This document shows, piece by piece, positions 31,332 to 37,307 of a stretch of 37,307 nucleotides of DNA. Position numbers and translations under genes: made by a program. Each line of letters opens with the position of its first letter. Position 1 is the first letter of the stretch. The notes under the pieces were generated by a model. It saw only the letters and a program-made list of their open reading frames with translations, was not told the origin of the DNA and searched no databases. The stretch spans positions 1-37,307 of the forward strand of contig JAFAYP010000305.1 of the NCBI GenBank assembly GCA_019240305.1, read 5' to 3'. The DNA is from Solirubrobacterales bacterium (GTDB lineage Bacteria; Actinomycetota; Thermoleophilia; Solirubrobacterales; Solirubrobacteraceae).

Positions 31332-31964
31332 ATGCTCTCCATGTCCTCCCTAGAGCTGCCACTTGCCTCGACGCCTTGTGAGCGCGCCGACGCTGCCCGC
31401 AACCGACAGCGGATCCTCGCCGCGGCAGGACGTCTGTTCGCGCGGGACGGGGTGGCGTGCACGTCGATGGACGCGATCGCAGCTGAGGCGGGAGTCGGAA
31501 AGGGCACGCTCTTTCGCCGCTTCGGCGACCGAGCCTCGCTCGCCCTAGCGCTGCTGGATGCTTCGAGCAGCGCCTTTCAGGAGAATTTCATTCGGGGGCC
31601 GGCGCCCCTCGGGCCGGGCGCTTTGCCCTGTGAGCGGCTCATCGCCTTCGGGCACGGCCTGCTGGAGCACGTCGCCGACAACGGTGATCTCATCCTGGCT
31701 TCAGAGCGCCCGTCAATCTCCGGCGGACGCCTGCACGCCGGCCCCTACGCGGCATACCGGACCCACGTGATGCTTCTCATTGCCGAGGCCGCCCCCGACC
31801 TCGACGCCGACTACCTCGCCGACGTGCTGCTCGCCCCGCTGACCGCGGAGCTCGTGCTGCACCAACTGAAGGAGCGGCAGATGCCACTCGAGCGCCTCGC
31901 CGGAGGATGGGAAAAGATGGTTCACCGGCTCCTCAACGCAGGCGTAAGGGTCGACGACCCATGA
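31332..31964 (+). CDS. TetR/AcrR-family repressor (YceI module)
   Basis: The 210-residue protein has the TetR HTH in AARNRQRILAAAGRLFARDGVACTSMDAIAAEAGVGKGTLFRRFGDRASLALALLD. The ligand domain resembles the SbtR-type C-terminus (FGHGLLEHVADNGDLILASER, then YAAYRTHVMLLIAEAAPDLDADYLADVLLAPLTAELVLHQL). An ATG nine bases downstream (31341) is an alternative start. It is divergent from YceI/FMN reductase and is expected to repress them and itself through the GGAC/GTCC dyads. The inducer is probably an electrophile or quinone, which is inferred from the regulated enzymes. Confidence 0.92.
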   Translation: MLSMSSLELPLASTPCERADAARNRQRILAAAGRLFARDGVACTSMDAIAAEAGVGKGTLFRRFGDRASLALALLDASSSAFQENFIRGPAPLGPGALPCERLIAFGHGLLEHVADNGDLILASERPSISGGRLHAGPYAAYRTHVMLLIAEAAPDLDADYLADVLLAPLTAELVLHQLKERQMPLERLAGGWEKMVHRLLNAGVRVDDP

Positions 31965-32424
31965 GAGCAAGAACAGCTGGCCCACTGCCCGAGCCCGAGA
32001 ATCGTTCGACGACCGTCCGGGGCACAGGGAGGGACGACAGCCCCGCGCAGGCACCCGGATGGCGCCGAACGCTGACCTCCTTGCGCGCGAAGCAAGAGCG
32101 TCCGCCGATCAGCCCGCCCTGGGAACCGGCACCAGCATCGCGCCCCGGCGCGAAATACATCGGTCGATCGAAACGACGATCACGTCTTGCTCGACCCGCT
32201 CGACACCCCGCTCGCTAACAACGCAAACGACGGCAAGAAACACCGTTGGCTGCCCACACATCTACGCCACCACCGATGGTTGCCTCCTTGATCTGGATGT
32301 GCACAGCTGCACTGCGGGATCAAGAGTCTTGAGTGAGTTCATAACAGGAGAGCTTCTCCGGTTAGCTACCGGCCACCAAGCTTTCAAGCGCGCTATTGGA
32401 GACAGTCTCCGGTTGGTCGGTGCT
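31965..32424. other. Intergenic stretch with two orphan palindromes
   Basis: No gene is supported between the convergent TetR and SDR genes. The right end carries two GGAGA/TCTCC dyads, listed separately. The remainder has no frame with protein-like composition. Confidence 0.55.
32347..32410. repeat. Orphan pair of GGAGA-N3-TCTCC palindromes
   Basis: GGAGAGCTTCTCC at 32347-32359 and GGAGACAGTCTCC at 32398-32410 are each followed by CGGTT and start 51 bp apart. They match the dyads at 33499-33544 upstream of the TetR gene, which are followed by CGCTT. They lie downstream of the SDR stop, where no promoter is needed for any visible gene, so they may be left from a lost gene under the same repressor. 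Confidence 0.55.
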
Positions 32425-33162
32425 TCAGGCTTGGGCTGTGGGGCGGACGATGATCTCGCCGACGTCAACGTGAGCGGGCTGCTCGATTGCGTACGTGATC
32501 GCCTCGGCGATCGCTTCCGGTCCAATCGCCATCGTGGCCTTGCCCATCGCGATTTGCGCTTTGGTCTCGGGGTTGGTGATGTCGTGGGCGAATTCGGTGT
32601 TGGTGAACCCGGGGGAGATGACGGTGACCCGCAGGGAGTCCCCGGCCTCTTGTCGCAGGGCCTCCGAGAGCACGCGAACGCCGGTCTTCGTGGCGGCGTA
32701 GACACCTTGCGCGGGGGTGATGCGGTGTACGGCCGTTGACGCGACGTTGACGAAGTGTCCTGACTGCTGGGAGCGGAACACCGGCAGCGCGGCAGCGATG
32801 CCGTAGAGGACTCCCCGCAGGTTGATGTCGATCATCGCATCCCACTCGTCGACTCGGAGGTCGTCGAGCGGCGAGATGGGGCCGATTCCAGCGTTGTTGA
32901 TGAGCACGTCGAGCCGGCCGAACCGTTCGGTGGCCAGCGCAACGAGGCCTTCTAGGTCCTGCCGGCGGGTGACGTCGGTGGCGCGCCAGGCAACCCGCGC
33001 GCCTTCCTGGCTTAGGCGTTGGGCCAGCGCGGCGAGTCGATCCTCGCGGCGCGCGCCGAGAACGATTCGGGCTCGGTGGCGAGCCAGCAGCTCGGCGGTC
33101 GCCTGACCGATCCCGCTGCTGGCGCCGGTGATTGCGATGACCTTGGCGTCAGTGTGTGACAT
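32425..33162 (-). CDS. Short-chain dehydrogenase/reductase (classical SDR)
   Basis: The 245-residue protein is a classical SDR. It has TGASSGIG at residues 12-19 for NAD(P) binding, NNAG at 89-92, and the catalytic Ser142, Tyr155 and Lys159 (YAATK). Arginines after the first strand (GARRE) suggest NADP preference. The Tyr/Lys active site reduces a ketone or aldehyde or oxidises an alcohol. The ATG ending at 33162 has an AAAGGAG ribosome site. It is the second reading unit downstream of the promoter at about 33525-33553, behind a gluconolactonase remnant, so it is probably controlled by the TetR at 33577. The substrate cannot be named. Confidence 0.93.
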   Translation of the reverse strand: MSHTDAKVIAITGASSGIGQATAELLARHRARIVLGARREDRLAALAQRLSQEGARVAWRATDVTRRQDLEGLVALATERFGRLDVLINNAGIGPISPLDDLRVDEWDAMIDINLRGVLYGIAAALPVFRSQQSGHFVNVASTAVHRITPAQGVYAATKTGVRVLSEALRQEAGDSLRVTVISPGFTNTEFAHDITNPETKAQIAMGKATMAIGPEAIAEAITYAIEQPAHVDVGEIIVRPTAQA

Positions 33163-33208
33163 GACGCTCCTTTGCTGGATAGTTGGTTAGAGCGAGAGGC
33201 CGCAGCGA

Positions 33209-33574
33209 TCAGGGGCGGCCCGCTCGCGGGCGCTCGACGGGTATCGCGAGCAAGCGCGTGTCGCGGGCTTCCATGCGTGCGGTTGGCTCAGGGTCCGGCG
33301 CGACGCACAGGTAGAGGATGCACCCGTCGCTTCCGCCGAGCATGCACCCGAATACCCCAGCATCGACCTCGATCGTGTCGGTGATTCCGGCCGCTCGGTC
33401 ACTCGCAGGATCGCGGTTGTGGATCGCATCGGCCACCCATAGCCCCTCCTCGGCGTCCAGGCAGATGACTCCGACGACGCGCTTTCGCTGCCGTAATAGG
33501 AGACCTTCTCCGCTTATGTACCTCACCGTACGGAGACCTTCTCCGCTTGTCAAGCCCGAGTAGTACGCTGACAC
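33209..33574 (-). pseudogene. C-terminal fragment of an SMP-30/gluconolactonase-like beta-propeller
   Basis: The frame contains ICLDAEEGLWVADAIHNR, then IEVDAGVFGCMLGGSDGCIL, YLCVAPDPEP, and an ending RLLAIPVERPRAGRP. This is the last quarter of the SMP-30/gluconolactonase (LRE) six-bladed propeller, where GxFxCMLGGxDGxTLYLC is conserved. The other blades are missing. The first 30 or so residues (from the GTG ending at 33574) read through the promoter and operators and are not homologous. It is a truncated gene whose 5' part has been replaced by the TetR control region, and it lies in the transcript reaching the SDR gene. Confidence 0.6.
33499..33553. promoter_or_regulatory. Twin GGAGA-TCTCC operators within a leftward promoter
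   Basis: GGAGACCTTCTCC occurs at 33499-33511 and 33532-33544, each followed by CGCTT, 33 bp apart. On the minus strand TTGACA (33553-33548) and TACGGT (33530-33525), 17 bp apart, form a promoter with one dyad inside the spacer. The other dyad lies just past the expected start. This is the same layout as the twin dyads at 17549-17603. The divergent TetR protein is the likely ligand. Confidence 0.7.
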
Positions 33575-33576
33575 CC

Positions 33577-34128
33577 ATGCGCTCTGACGCTCAGATCGCC
33601 CACGCTCGGATCATCAAGGTCGCGACCCAGTGCTTCGGAAACGAAGGCACAGAGGCCTCGCTCAACAAGATCGCCAAGTTGGCCAGCGTGGGGCCTGGGA
33701 CGCTGTACCGCCATTTCCCAACTCGCGAGCACCTCATCGACGCGTGCATGGAAAACTGGGAGGCCGAACTGCAGCGCGCGGCCGACCGCGCTGTGAGAAC
33801 TCACGACGACCCCGAGGCGCTCCTGCCCGCGTGGTTTGACGACCTCGTCGCACATATCAGCGTCTACGCGGGTGGTCCCGCGCGTCTGCTTCGGGCTCTG
33901 CGCAGCCGCGACGCGCTGTGGGCCCGGCGCTGGAAGATCCTCGATGCCGCCAACAGCACCGTCTTTGAGCGACTTCGTGACCAGGAAGCGCTCCGCGATG
34001 ACGCCGATCCGCGGCTCGTCTGTGTGCTCGTCTGCGGAGTGGCAACTGCCGTCGAGGAAGGTGAGCTCGACGCCGGCCAGTGCAAGGGACTGTTGCGAAT
34101 CGTCGCCGCCGGCACGCTGAAGCGATGA
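33577..34128 (+). CDS. TetR/AcrR-family repressor (SDR module)
   Basis: The 183-residue protein has a TetR HTH in ARIIKVATQCFGNEGTEASLNKIAKLASVGPGTLYRHFPTREHLIDACMENWEAELQ. A C-terminal domain of the SbtR type follows (PEALLPAWFDDLVAHISVYAGGPARLLRALRSRDALWARRWKILD). Its ATG lies 32 bp after the second dyad and has no ribosome site. It is divergent from the gluconolactonase remnant and SDR gene and should repress them through the twin dyads at 33499-33544. The dyads are also positioned to regulate its own promoter. Confidence 0.91.
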   Translation: MRSDAQIAHARIIKVATQCFGNEGTEASLNKIAKLASVGPGTLYRHFPTREHLIDACMENWEAELQRAADRAVRTHDDPEALLPAWFDDLVAHISVYAGGPARLLRALRSRDALWARRWKILDAANSTVFERLRDQEALRDDADPRLVCVLVCGVATAVEEGELDAGQCKGLLRIVAAGTLKR

Positions 34129-34424
34129 CGTTAGGTCGTCAGCCTGGTCGGAGAGGCGCCATGTAGGCGATGCCCGCGGCGCATACGAGAGGCAGTGAGC
34201 GCTGCTTCAACAAGACTTCTCGATCGCCCCATACCGGCACTCCGGATCTGACTGCCGCTCTACGCGCGGAGAGGGGTAGCCAAGCCGGCGTGACCCATAT
34301 AGGCGTCACGCGGCTGCCGCGCAGCGACGTGGACGACGACTCCTTTCGACATCCGGCGCGAGTCCGCGCCGGGGATTGCATCGGCGACGAAGGAGCCGTT
34401 AGCGCGCAGCCTCGCAAACGAGCG
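34129..34424. other. Intergenic stretch between convergent TetR genes
   Basis: No gene is supported. A 5-bp hairpin TGACG/CGTCA at 34126-34141 straddles the TetR stop and may help termination. The large dyad at 34289-34310 is listed separately. Confidence 0.5.
34289..34310. repeat. 22-bp near-perfect palindrome in a convergent intergenic gap
   Basis: The arms CGTGAC (34289-34294) and GTCACG (34305-34310) flank a partly symmetric CCATATAGGC centre; 9 of 11 pairs match. It lies between two convergent genes, where no promoter is needed for them, so it may be a terminator hairpin or an orphan operator. Confidence 0.45.
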
Positions 34425-35027
34425 TCACGGTCTTGGAGAGCAGCCGAGATTTAGCGTTTCCTCAAACGCGGCTTGCGCCTGCATCGCCAGCGTGCGCGGG
34501 TCGTTGCCCACGCGGGCTCGCGCGGTTTGATAGCACGCTTGCGCGATCTGGGAGGCGAGGACGGCGGTATCGCTGTCGGCGCCGCGGCTAACCAGGATCT
34601 CGGCAAGCTGCTGGGAGAACTGTTGCATCTTCAACGCCTCGCGGGCCCGCAGTTCGGGGTTGCTCTCGACAAGCTCGCAGTGGCGGGAGAAGGCCATTGG
34701 GTCTTGAGTGGCCCGAGCGCATAGAGCGACGACGATGTCGCTCAGTTGTGAGATTGCCTCCTGAAGAGTCGATGGGATCGAAGCATCGATCTCTGATCGC
34801 GCCGACGCGATCGTGGCGAGCAGGTCCTGTTCCTGGGCGAACACGACCTCCTGTTTGTCTCCGAAGTAGCGAAAGAAAGTGGTGCGACCGACATCGGCGC
34901 GGTCGGCGATCTCGGCAACCGACACGGCGGCAAAACCGCGCTCGGCGAACAGGTCCTCGGCCGCGCGCACGATGCGGTCGCGCGCTTGGAGGCGCTTGCG
35001 CTCCGCCAGCGAAGGTCGGTCGTCCAT
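34425..35027 (-). CDS. TetR/AcrR-family regulator divergent from an SDR
   Basis: The 200-residue protein has the HTH in RKRLQARDRIVRAAEDLFAERGFAAVSVAEIADRADVGRTTFFRYFGDKQEVVF. The RTTFFRYFxDKxEVVF form is common in actinobacterial repressors. A helical ligand domain follows, with FSRHCELVESNPELRAREALKMQQFSQQLAEIL. The ATG ending at 35027 is 72 bp from the divergent SDR start. The gap holds a GTACTG/CAGTAC dyad that fits a TetR box. It probably represses the SDR and NTF2-like genes. Confidence 0.92.
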   Translation of the reverse strand: MDDRPSLAERKRLQARDRIVRAAEDLFAERGFAAVSVAEIADRADVGRTTFFRYFGDKQEVVFAQEQDLLATIASARSEIDASIPSTLQEAISQLSDIVVALCARATQDPMAFSRHCELVESNPELRAREALKMQQFSQQLAEILVSRGADSDTAVLASQIAQACYQTARARVGNDPRTLAMQAQAAFEETLNLGCSPRP

Positions 35028-35068
35028 CGCGGCAAGTGTACTCGGCGCTTGGAACTAGGTCTGCTACG

Positions 35069-35085
35069 GTACTGCGTCCCAGTAC
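35069..35085. promoter_or_regulatory. TetR-box dyad upstream of the SDR gene
   Basis: GTACTG (35069-35074) and CAGTAC (35080-35085) form a perfect 6-bp inverted repeat with a 5-bp spacer, 15 bp before the SDR start and overlapping its expected transcription start. The divergent TetR protein is the likely binder. Confidence 0.65.
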
Positions 35086-35099
35086 GAACGGAGGCCCAA

Positions 35100-36074
35100 A
35101 TGAAGAGCCAAGCGCCCATAGGGATGCGCACCTATGTGATGACCGGCGCGAGCCGCGGAATCGGGAAGGTCGCGGCAGCACGACTGCTCACCGCCTCGCC
35201 GGGCGTCCACCTCGTGATCGTCGCCCGCTCCGGCGCGGCAACCCTCGCGCGCGAACTCGGCGAGAGCACCAATCATCCGCACGTCAGCGGCGCGACCGCC
35301 GACCTCTCATCGCTGGAGTCCATCCGGGCCGCCGCCCGGGAGATCAAGCGCGGCCTCGACAGCCAAGCCCTGCCGCCCCTCGCCGGCTTTATCGGGAACG
35401 CCGGCCTGCAATACCTCAGCGCGAGCAACCGCAGCGCTGACGGGATCGAAATGACCTTCGCCGTCAACGTTCTGGCCAACTATGTCTTCGTGGAGGAGCT
35501 GCGAGAGCACTTCACGGCTCCGGCTCGGATCGTGTTGACCACCAGCGACACCCATTTCGGCGATCTCAAGCACAACATGGGCATGGTCCCCGCACCCAAG
35601 TGGCAGGACCCCGCCGGCTTAGCGACCCCCGTGACCACCAGGGACGCCGACGGCGCCGCGGCAGGCCGCACCGCCTACTCGACCAGCAAGCTCGGCCTGA
35701 TCTACCTGACCCACGCCCTCGCTCGACGGCTGCCCGACGGGGTCGATGTGTTCTCGTTCAACCCGGGCCTCGTCCCCGGCACCGGACTCGTCCGCGAATC
35801 GGGCGCGATCACCCGCTTTCTGTTCTCACGCGTGATGCCCGTGATGACGCTCACGCCCTACGCCCGCAGCCTGAAGGTCTCGGGCGCCGACCTCGCCGCC
35901 GCCGCGCTGGACCCCATTAGCGCCGAAAGCGGCGCCTATATCAACGGAGCCAAAGTTGAAGCCTCCTCCCCGGAGTCATACAACCCCGATCGCGAAGACG
36001 CGCTCTGGAACGAGCTCGCGCGTGTGAGCGATCAGAAGCCGCTCACCGCAGATCTATCGGTCGCGAAACAGTAA
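35100..36074 (+). CDS. SDR-family oxidoreductase (retinol dehydrogenase/protochlorophyllide reductase-like)
   Basis: The 324-residue protein has TGASRGIG at residues 15-22, ADLSSLESIR at about 68-76 (adenine pocket), GNAG at 99-102 in place of the usual NNAG, and the catalytic Tyr193 and Lys197 in YSTSK. The extra length and the C-terminal region (SFNPGLVPGTGLVRE, then SGAYINGAKVEASSPESYNPDREDALWNELARVS) match the longer WWOX/retinol dehydrogenase-like SDRs. It probably reduces a carbonyl compound with NADPH. The ATG has a GGAGG ribosome site. The divergent TetR is its likely regulator, and the NTF2-like gene follows 49 bp downstream. Confidence 0.92.
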   Translation: MKSQAPIGMRTYVMTGASRGIGKVAAARLLTASPGVHLVIVARSGAATLARELGESTNHPHVSGATADLSSLESIRAAAREIKRGLDSQALPPLAGFIGNAGLQYLSASNRSADGIEMTFAVNVLANYVFVEELREHFTAPARIVLTTSDTHFGDLKHNMGMVPAPKWQDPAGLATPVTTRDADGAAAGRTAYSTSKLGLIYLTHALARRLPDGVDVFSFNPGLVPGTGLVRESGAITRFLFSRVMPVMTLTPYARSLKVSGADLAAAALDPISAESGAYINGAKVEASSPESYNPDREDALWNELARVSDQKPLTADLSVAKQ

Positions 36075-36123
36075 CCGTGACCTTCTTCTTCGATCCCCCG
36101 ACAACTCCCGAACGCGGCGCTCG

Positions 36124-36459
36124 GTGACCGCACGAGACATAGCGTTGGCCTACTTCGCCGCTTGGCAGGCGCGCGACGCCGATCGGTTCCGCGGGCTGCT
36201 CGCCGATGACGTCAGCTGGGAGGGACCAAGCTGGCGTGCCATCACCGCCGAGCAGTGCATGGCCGCCTTCCATCAGGCATCCAGTCTTGTCACCTCGGTC
36301 GACATCCAGCACATATGGGTCGACGGGGACGACGTACTGACCTGGATCGAAGTACGCACAGGCGACGAGTCAGCGAGGCCGATCGCAAACTGGACCCACG
36401 TGACAGACGGACGGATCACACGCATCCGCGCCACATCCGACCTCCTGCCATCCTCCTGA
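36124..36459 (+). CDS. Small NTF2-like / SnoaL-like protein
   Basis: The 111-residue protein begins at a GTG with TARDIALAYFAAWQARDADRFRGLLADDVSWEGPSWRAITAEQCMAAFHQ. It ends VDIQHIWVDGDDVLTWIEVRTGDESARPIANWTHVTDGRITRIRATSDL, the alpha-plus-beta cone of the SnoaL/polyketide cyclase-like family. The closing GRITRI strand is typical. Length is normal. It follows the SDR gene on the same strand and probably shares its transcript. No reaction can be assigned; relatives are isomerases, cyclases or ligand binders. There is no ribosome site at the GTG, so the start is tentative. Confidence 0.83.
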   Translation: MTARDIALAYFAAWQARDADRFRGLLADDVSWEGPSWRAITAEQCMAAFHQASSLVTSVDIQHIWVDGDDVLTWIEVRTGDESARPIANWTHVTDGRITRIRATSDLLPSS

Positions 36460-37041
36460 TAAGAAATTCGCATCCGACTCGTGCGCGTCCGCGGGAGCGA
36501 AAGCGCGCGAATCTTGCGCAACGCCTCAGCGCCCCCGGAGTGCTCAGGCTTCGTTCGGCTTTACGCAGGGATCGTTCAAGTGACGCATCAGCTGATCGGC
36601 GACGCGAAGCCGTGATCGCAAAGTATTTCCCTTCTCGAACGACGGGGCGGATGCGGACGAAACGTCCTGTTGCTTCGATAGGGAGGTCCGTCAGCAGCGT
36701 CCACGCTGACGAGTCAAGGCGCAGCGACTAGCGAGCTCGCCAGGCTCCTCCGGCGACTCGCGCCGCCGTGGTCCTCGTGGCGACAACCAAGGTGCACCGG
36801 CGGCTAGTCCAGTGAACCTGCGTTCGCGATGCGTGGGTCACGGCTTGACGGTCAGCGATCCACTCGTAACGACCAAGATGGCTACCGGACCGACCTAGCC
36901 TCGGTCATCGAACAAGATGACCCCGCTCCGCTCCTTTATGGGATCGCCAGTCGCCCATCCCGGCCCGGGCAGACCGCCGGGTGGACGACAGCACCGGGGA
37001 CAAGGTGGCTTTGAGTATCGTGCCATCGCCGCGCTGTGGGG
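36460..37041. other. Intergenic stretch without a supported gene
   Basis: These 582 bases have no frame with convincing protein composition on either strand, and I saw no clear hairpin or repeat family. They may contain decayed sequence. Confidence 0.5.
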
Positions 37042-37307
37042 TCAGGCTGCGGCGAGCGAGACGGACAGTGCGGCGAGTGCGATGGTTTGCAGCGCGACGC
37101 GCGCGTTGATGACCGAGTCCCAGCGGGCCTGGAGTTCTCGGGCGTCGTCAGGCACTCGGCCGGCGAGTGCCGCTGCGGTCAGGGCGGTGTTCACCGGCCT
37201 GCTGACCTGGTTGTAGACCCCGGTGAAGCTGATCAGGGCGAGTGTGGCGACCGCGCTGGCGGCGGTGCTCACCCAGTGTTCGCTCGCGGCGGCGAGCGCG
37301 ACCGTCG
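37042..37307 (-). CDS. DUF1772 (anthrone-oxygenase-like) membrane protein, C-terminal part (cut by window edge)
   Basis: The frame is open to the right window edge, so the start lies outside. The visible 88 residues are TVALAAASEHWVSTAASAVATLALISFTGVYNQVSRPVNTALTAAALAG, then ARELQARWDSVINARVALQTIALAALSVSLAAA. One membrane helix is followed by a PVN motif, a charged loop ending in RW-(3)-N-ARVA, and a final helix. This is the pattern of DUF1772 proteins, four-helix membrane proteins that include anthrone oxygenase-like members. A GTG ending at 37272 could start a shorter protein but would lose a helix. Function unknown. Confidence 0.65.
   Translation of the reverse strand, partial: TVALAAASEHWVSTAASAVATLALISFTGVYNQVSRPVNTALTAAALAGRVPDDARELQARWDSVINARVALQTIALAALSVSLAAA

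Noticed and set aside
1-37307. CRISPR array, rRNA, tRNA or intact insertion sequence
   Set aside because: I saw no regularly spaced direct repeats, no RNA gene signatures and no transposase with terminal repeats. A tRNA scan would be needed to be certain.

Overview
The window is high-GC DNA dense in genes on both strands, with many GTG and TTG starts, short overlaps of the ATGA, GTGA or TGATG type, and many one-component regulators. This suggests a soil actinobacterium. A remnant near 9.3-9.45 kb resembles a protein family I associate with Solirubrobacterales/Thermoleophilia, but the lineage is only an inference. I saw no rRNA, tRNA, CRISPR array or intact insertion sequence.

Layout. (1) 0-3.7 kb: a catabolic locus in which a SorC-type sugar-sensing regulator, an APH-fold kinase and the start of a zinc alcohol dehydrogenase run leftward, divergent from a sugar-porter MFS permease. 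(2) 3.7-9.0 kb: a decayed DHA2 MFS gene, then a large ATPase/LuxR regulator divergent from a six-helix membrane protein and an alpha/beta hydrolase, with a perfect 18-bp palindrome between them. (3) 9.0-21.3 kb: a mosaic of stress and efflux genes (three MFS pumps, VOC proteins, AraC, YdeI-like, DUF1707, TetR and MarR). Several are frameshifted or reduced to fragments: an ABM-cupin fusion, a VOC protein, a DHA2 pump split in two, TetR C-terminal pieces and an oxidoreductase tail. (4) 21.6-29.1 kb: a leftward operon that reads as phenol to catechol to muconate to muconolactone. It holds an HpaB-type flavin monooxygenase, a free-standing FAD synthetase domain, a flavin reductase, muconate cycloisomerase, muconolactone isomerase and an intradiol dioxygenase. 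A divergent LysR regulator faces it, and a degenerate TetR-like frame and a Gfo/Idh/MocA oxidoreductase lie downstream. (5) 29.3-37.3 kb: small regulator-plus-enzyme modules (MarR; FMN reductase and YceI opposite a TetR; SDR with a TetR; SDR and an NTF2-like protein opposite a TetR), ending in a truncated DUF1772-like gene.

The recurring pattern is a regulator divergent from the genes it probably controls, with inverted-repeat operators in the gap. The clearest are the twin TTGAC/GTCAA sites at 17.55-17.60 kb, the GGAGA/TCTCC sites at 33.5 kb, the nested repeats at 31.25-31.30 kb and the CGACTT repeats at 28.1 kb. The most notable biological feature is the aromatic operon, which carries an oxygenase, a reductase and its own apparent FAD-making enzyme in one coupled unit. 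All functions are assigned by reading motifs; no database search was run.
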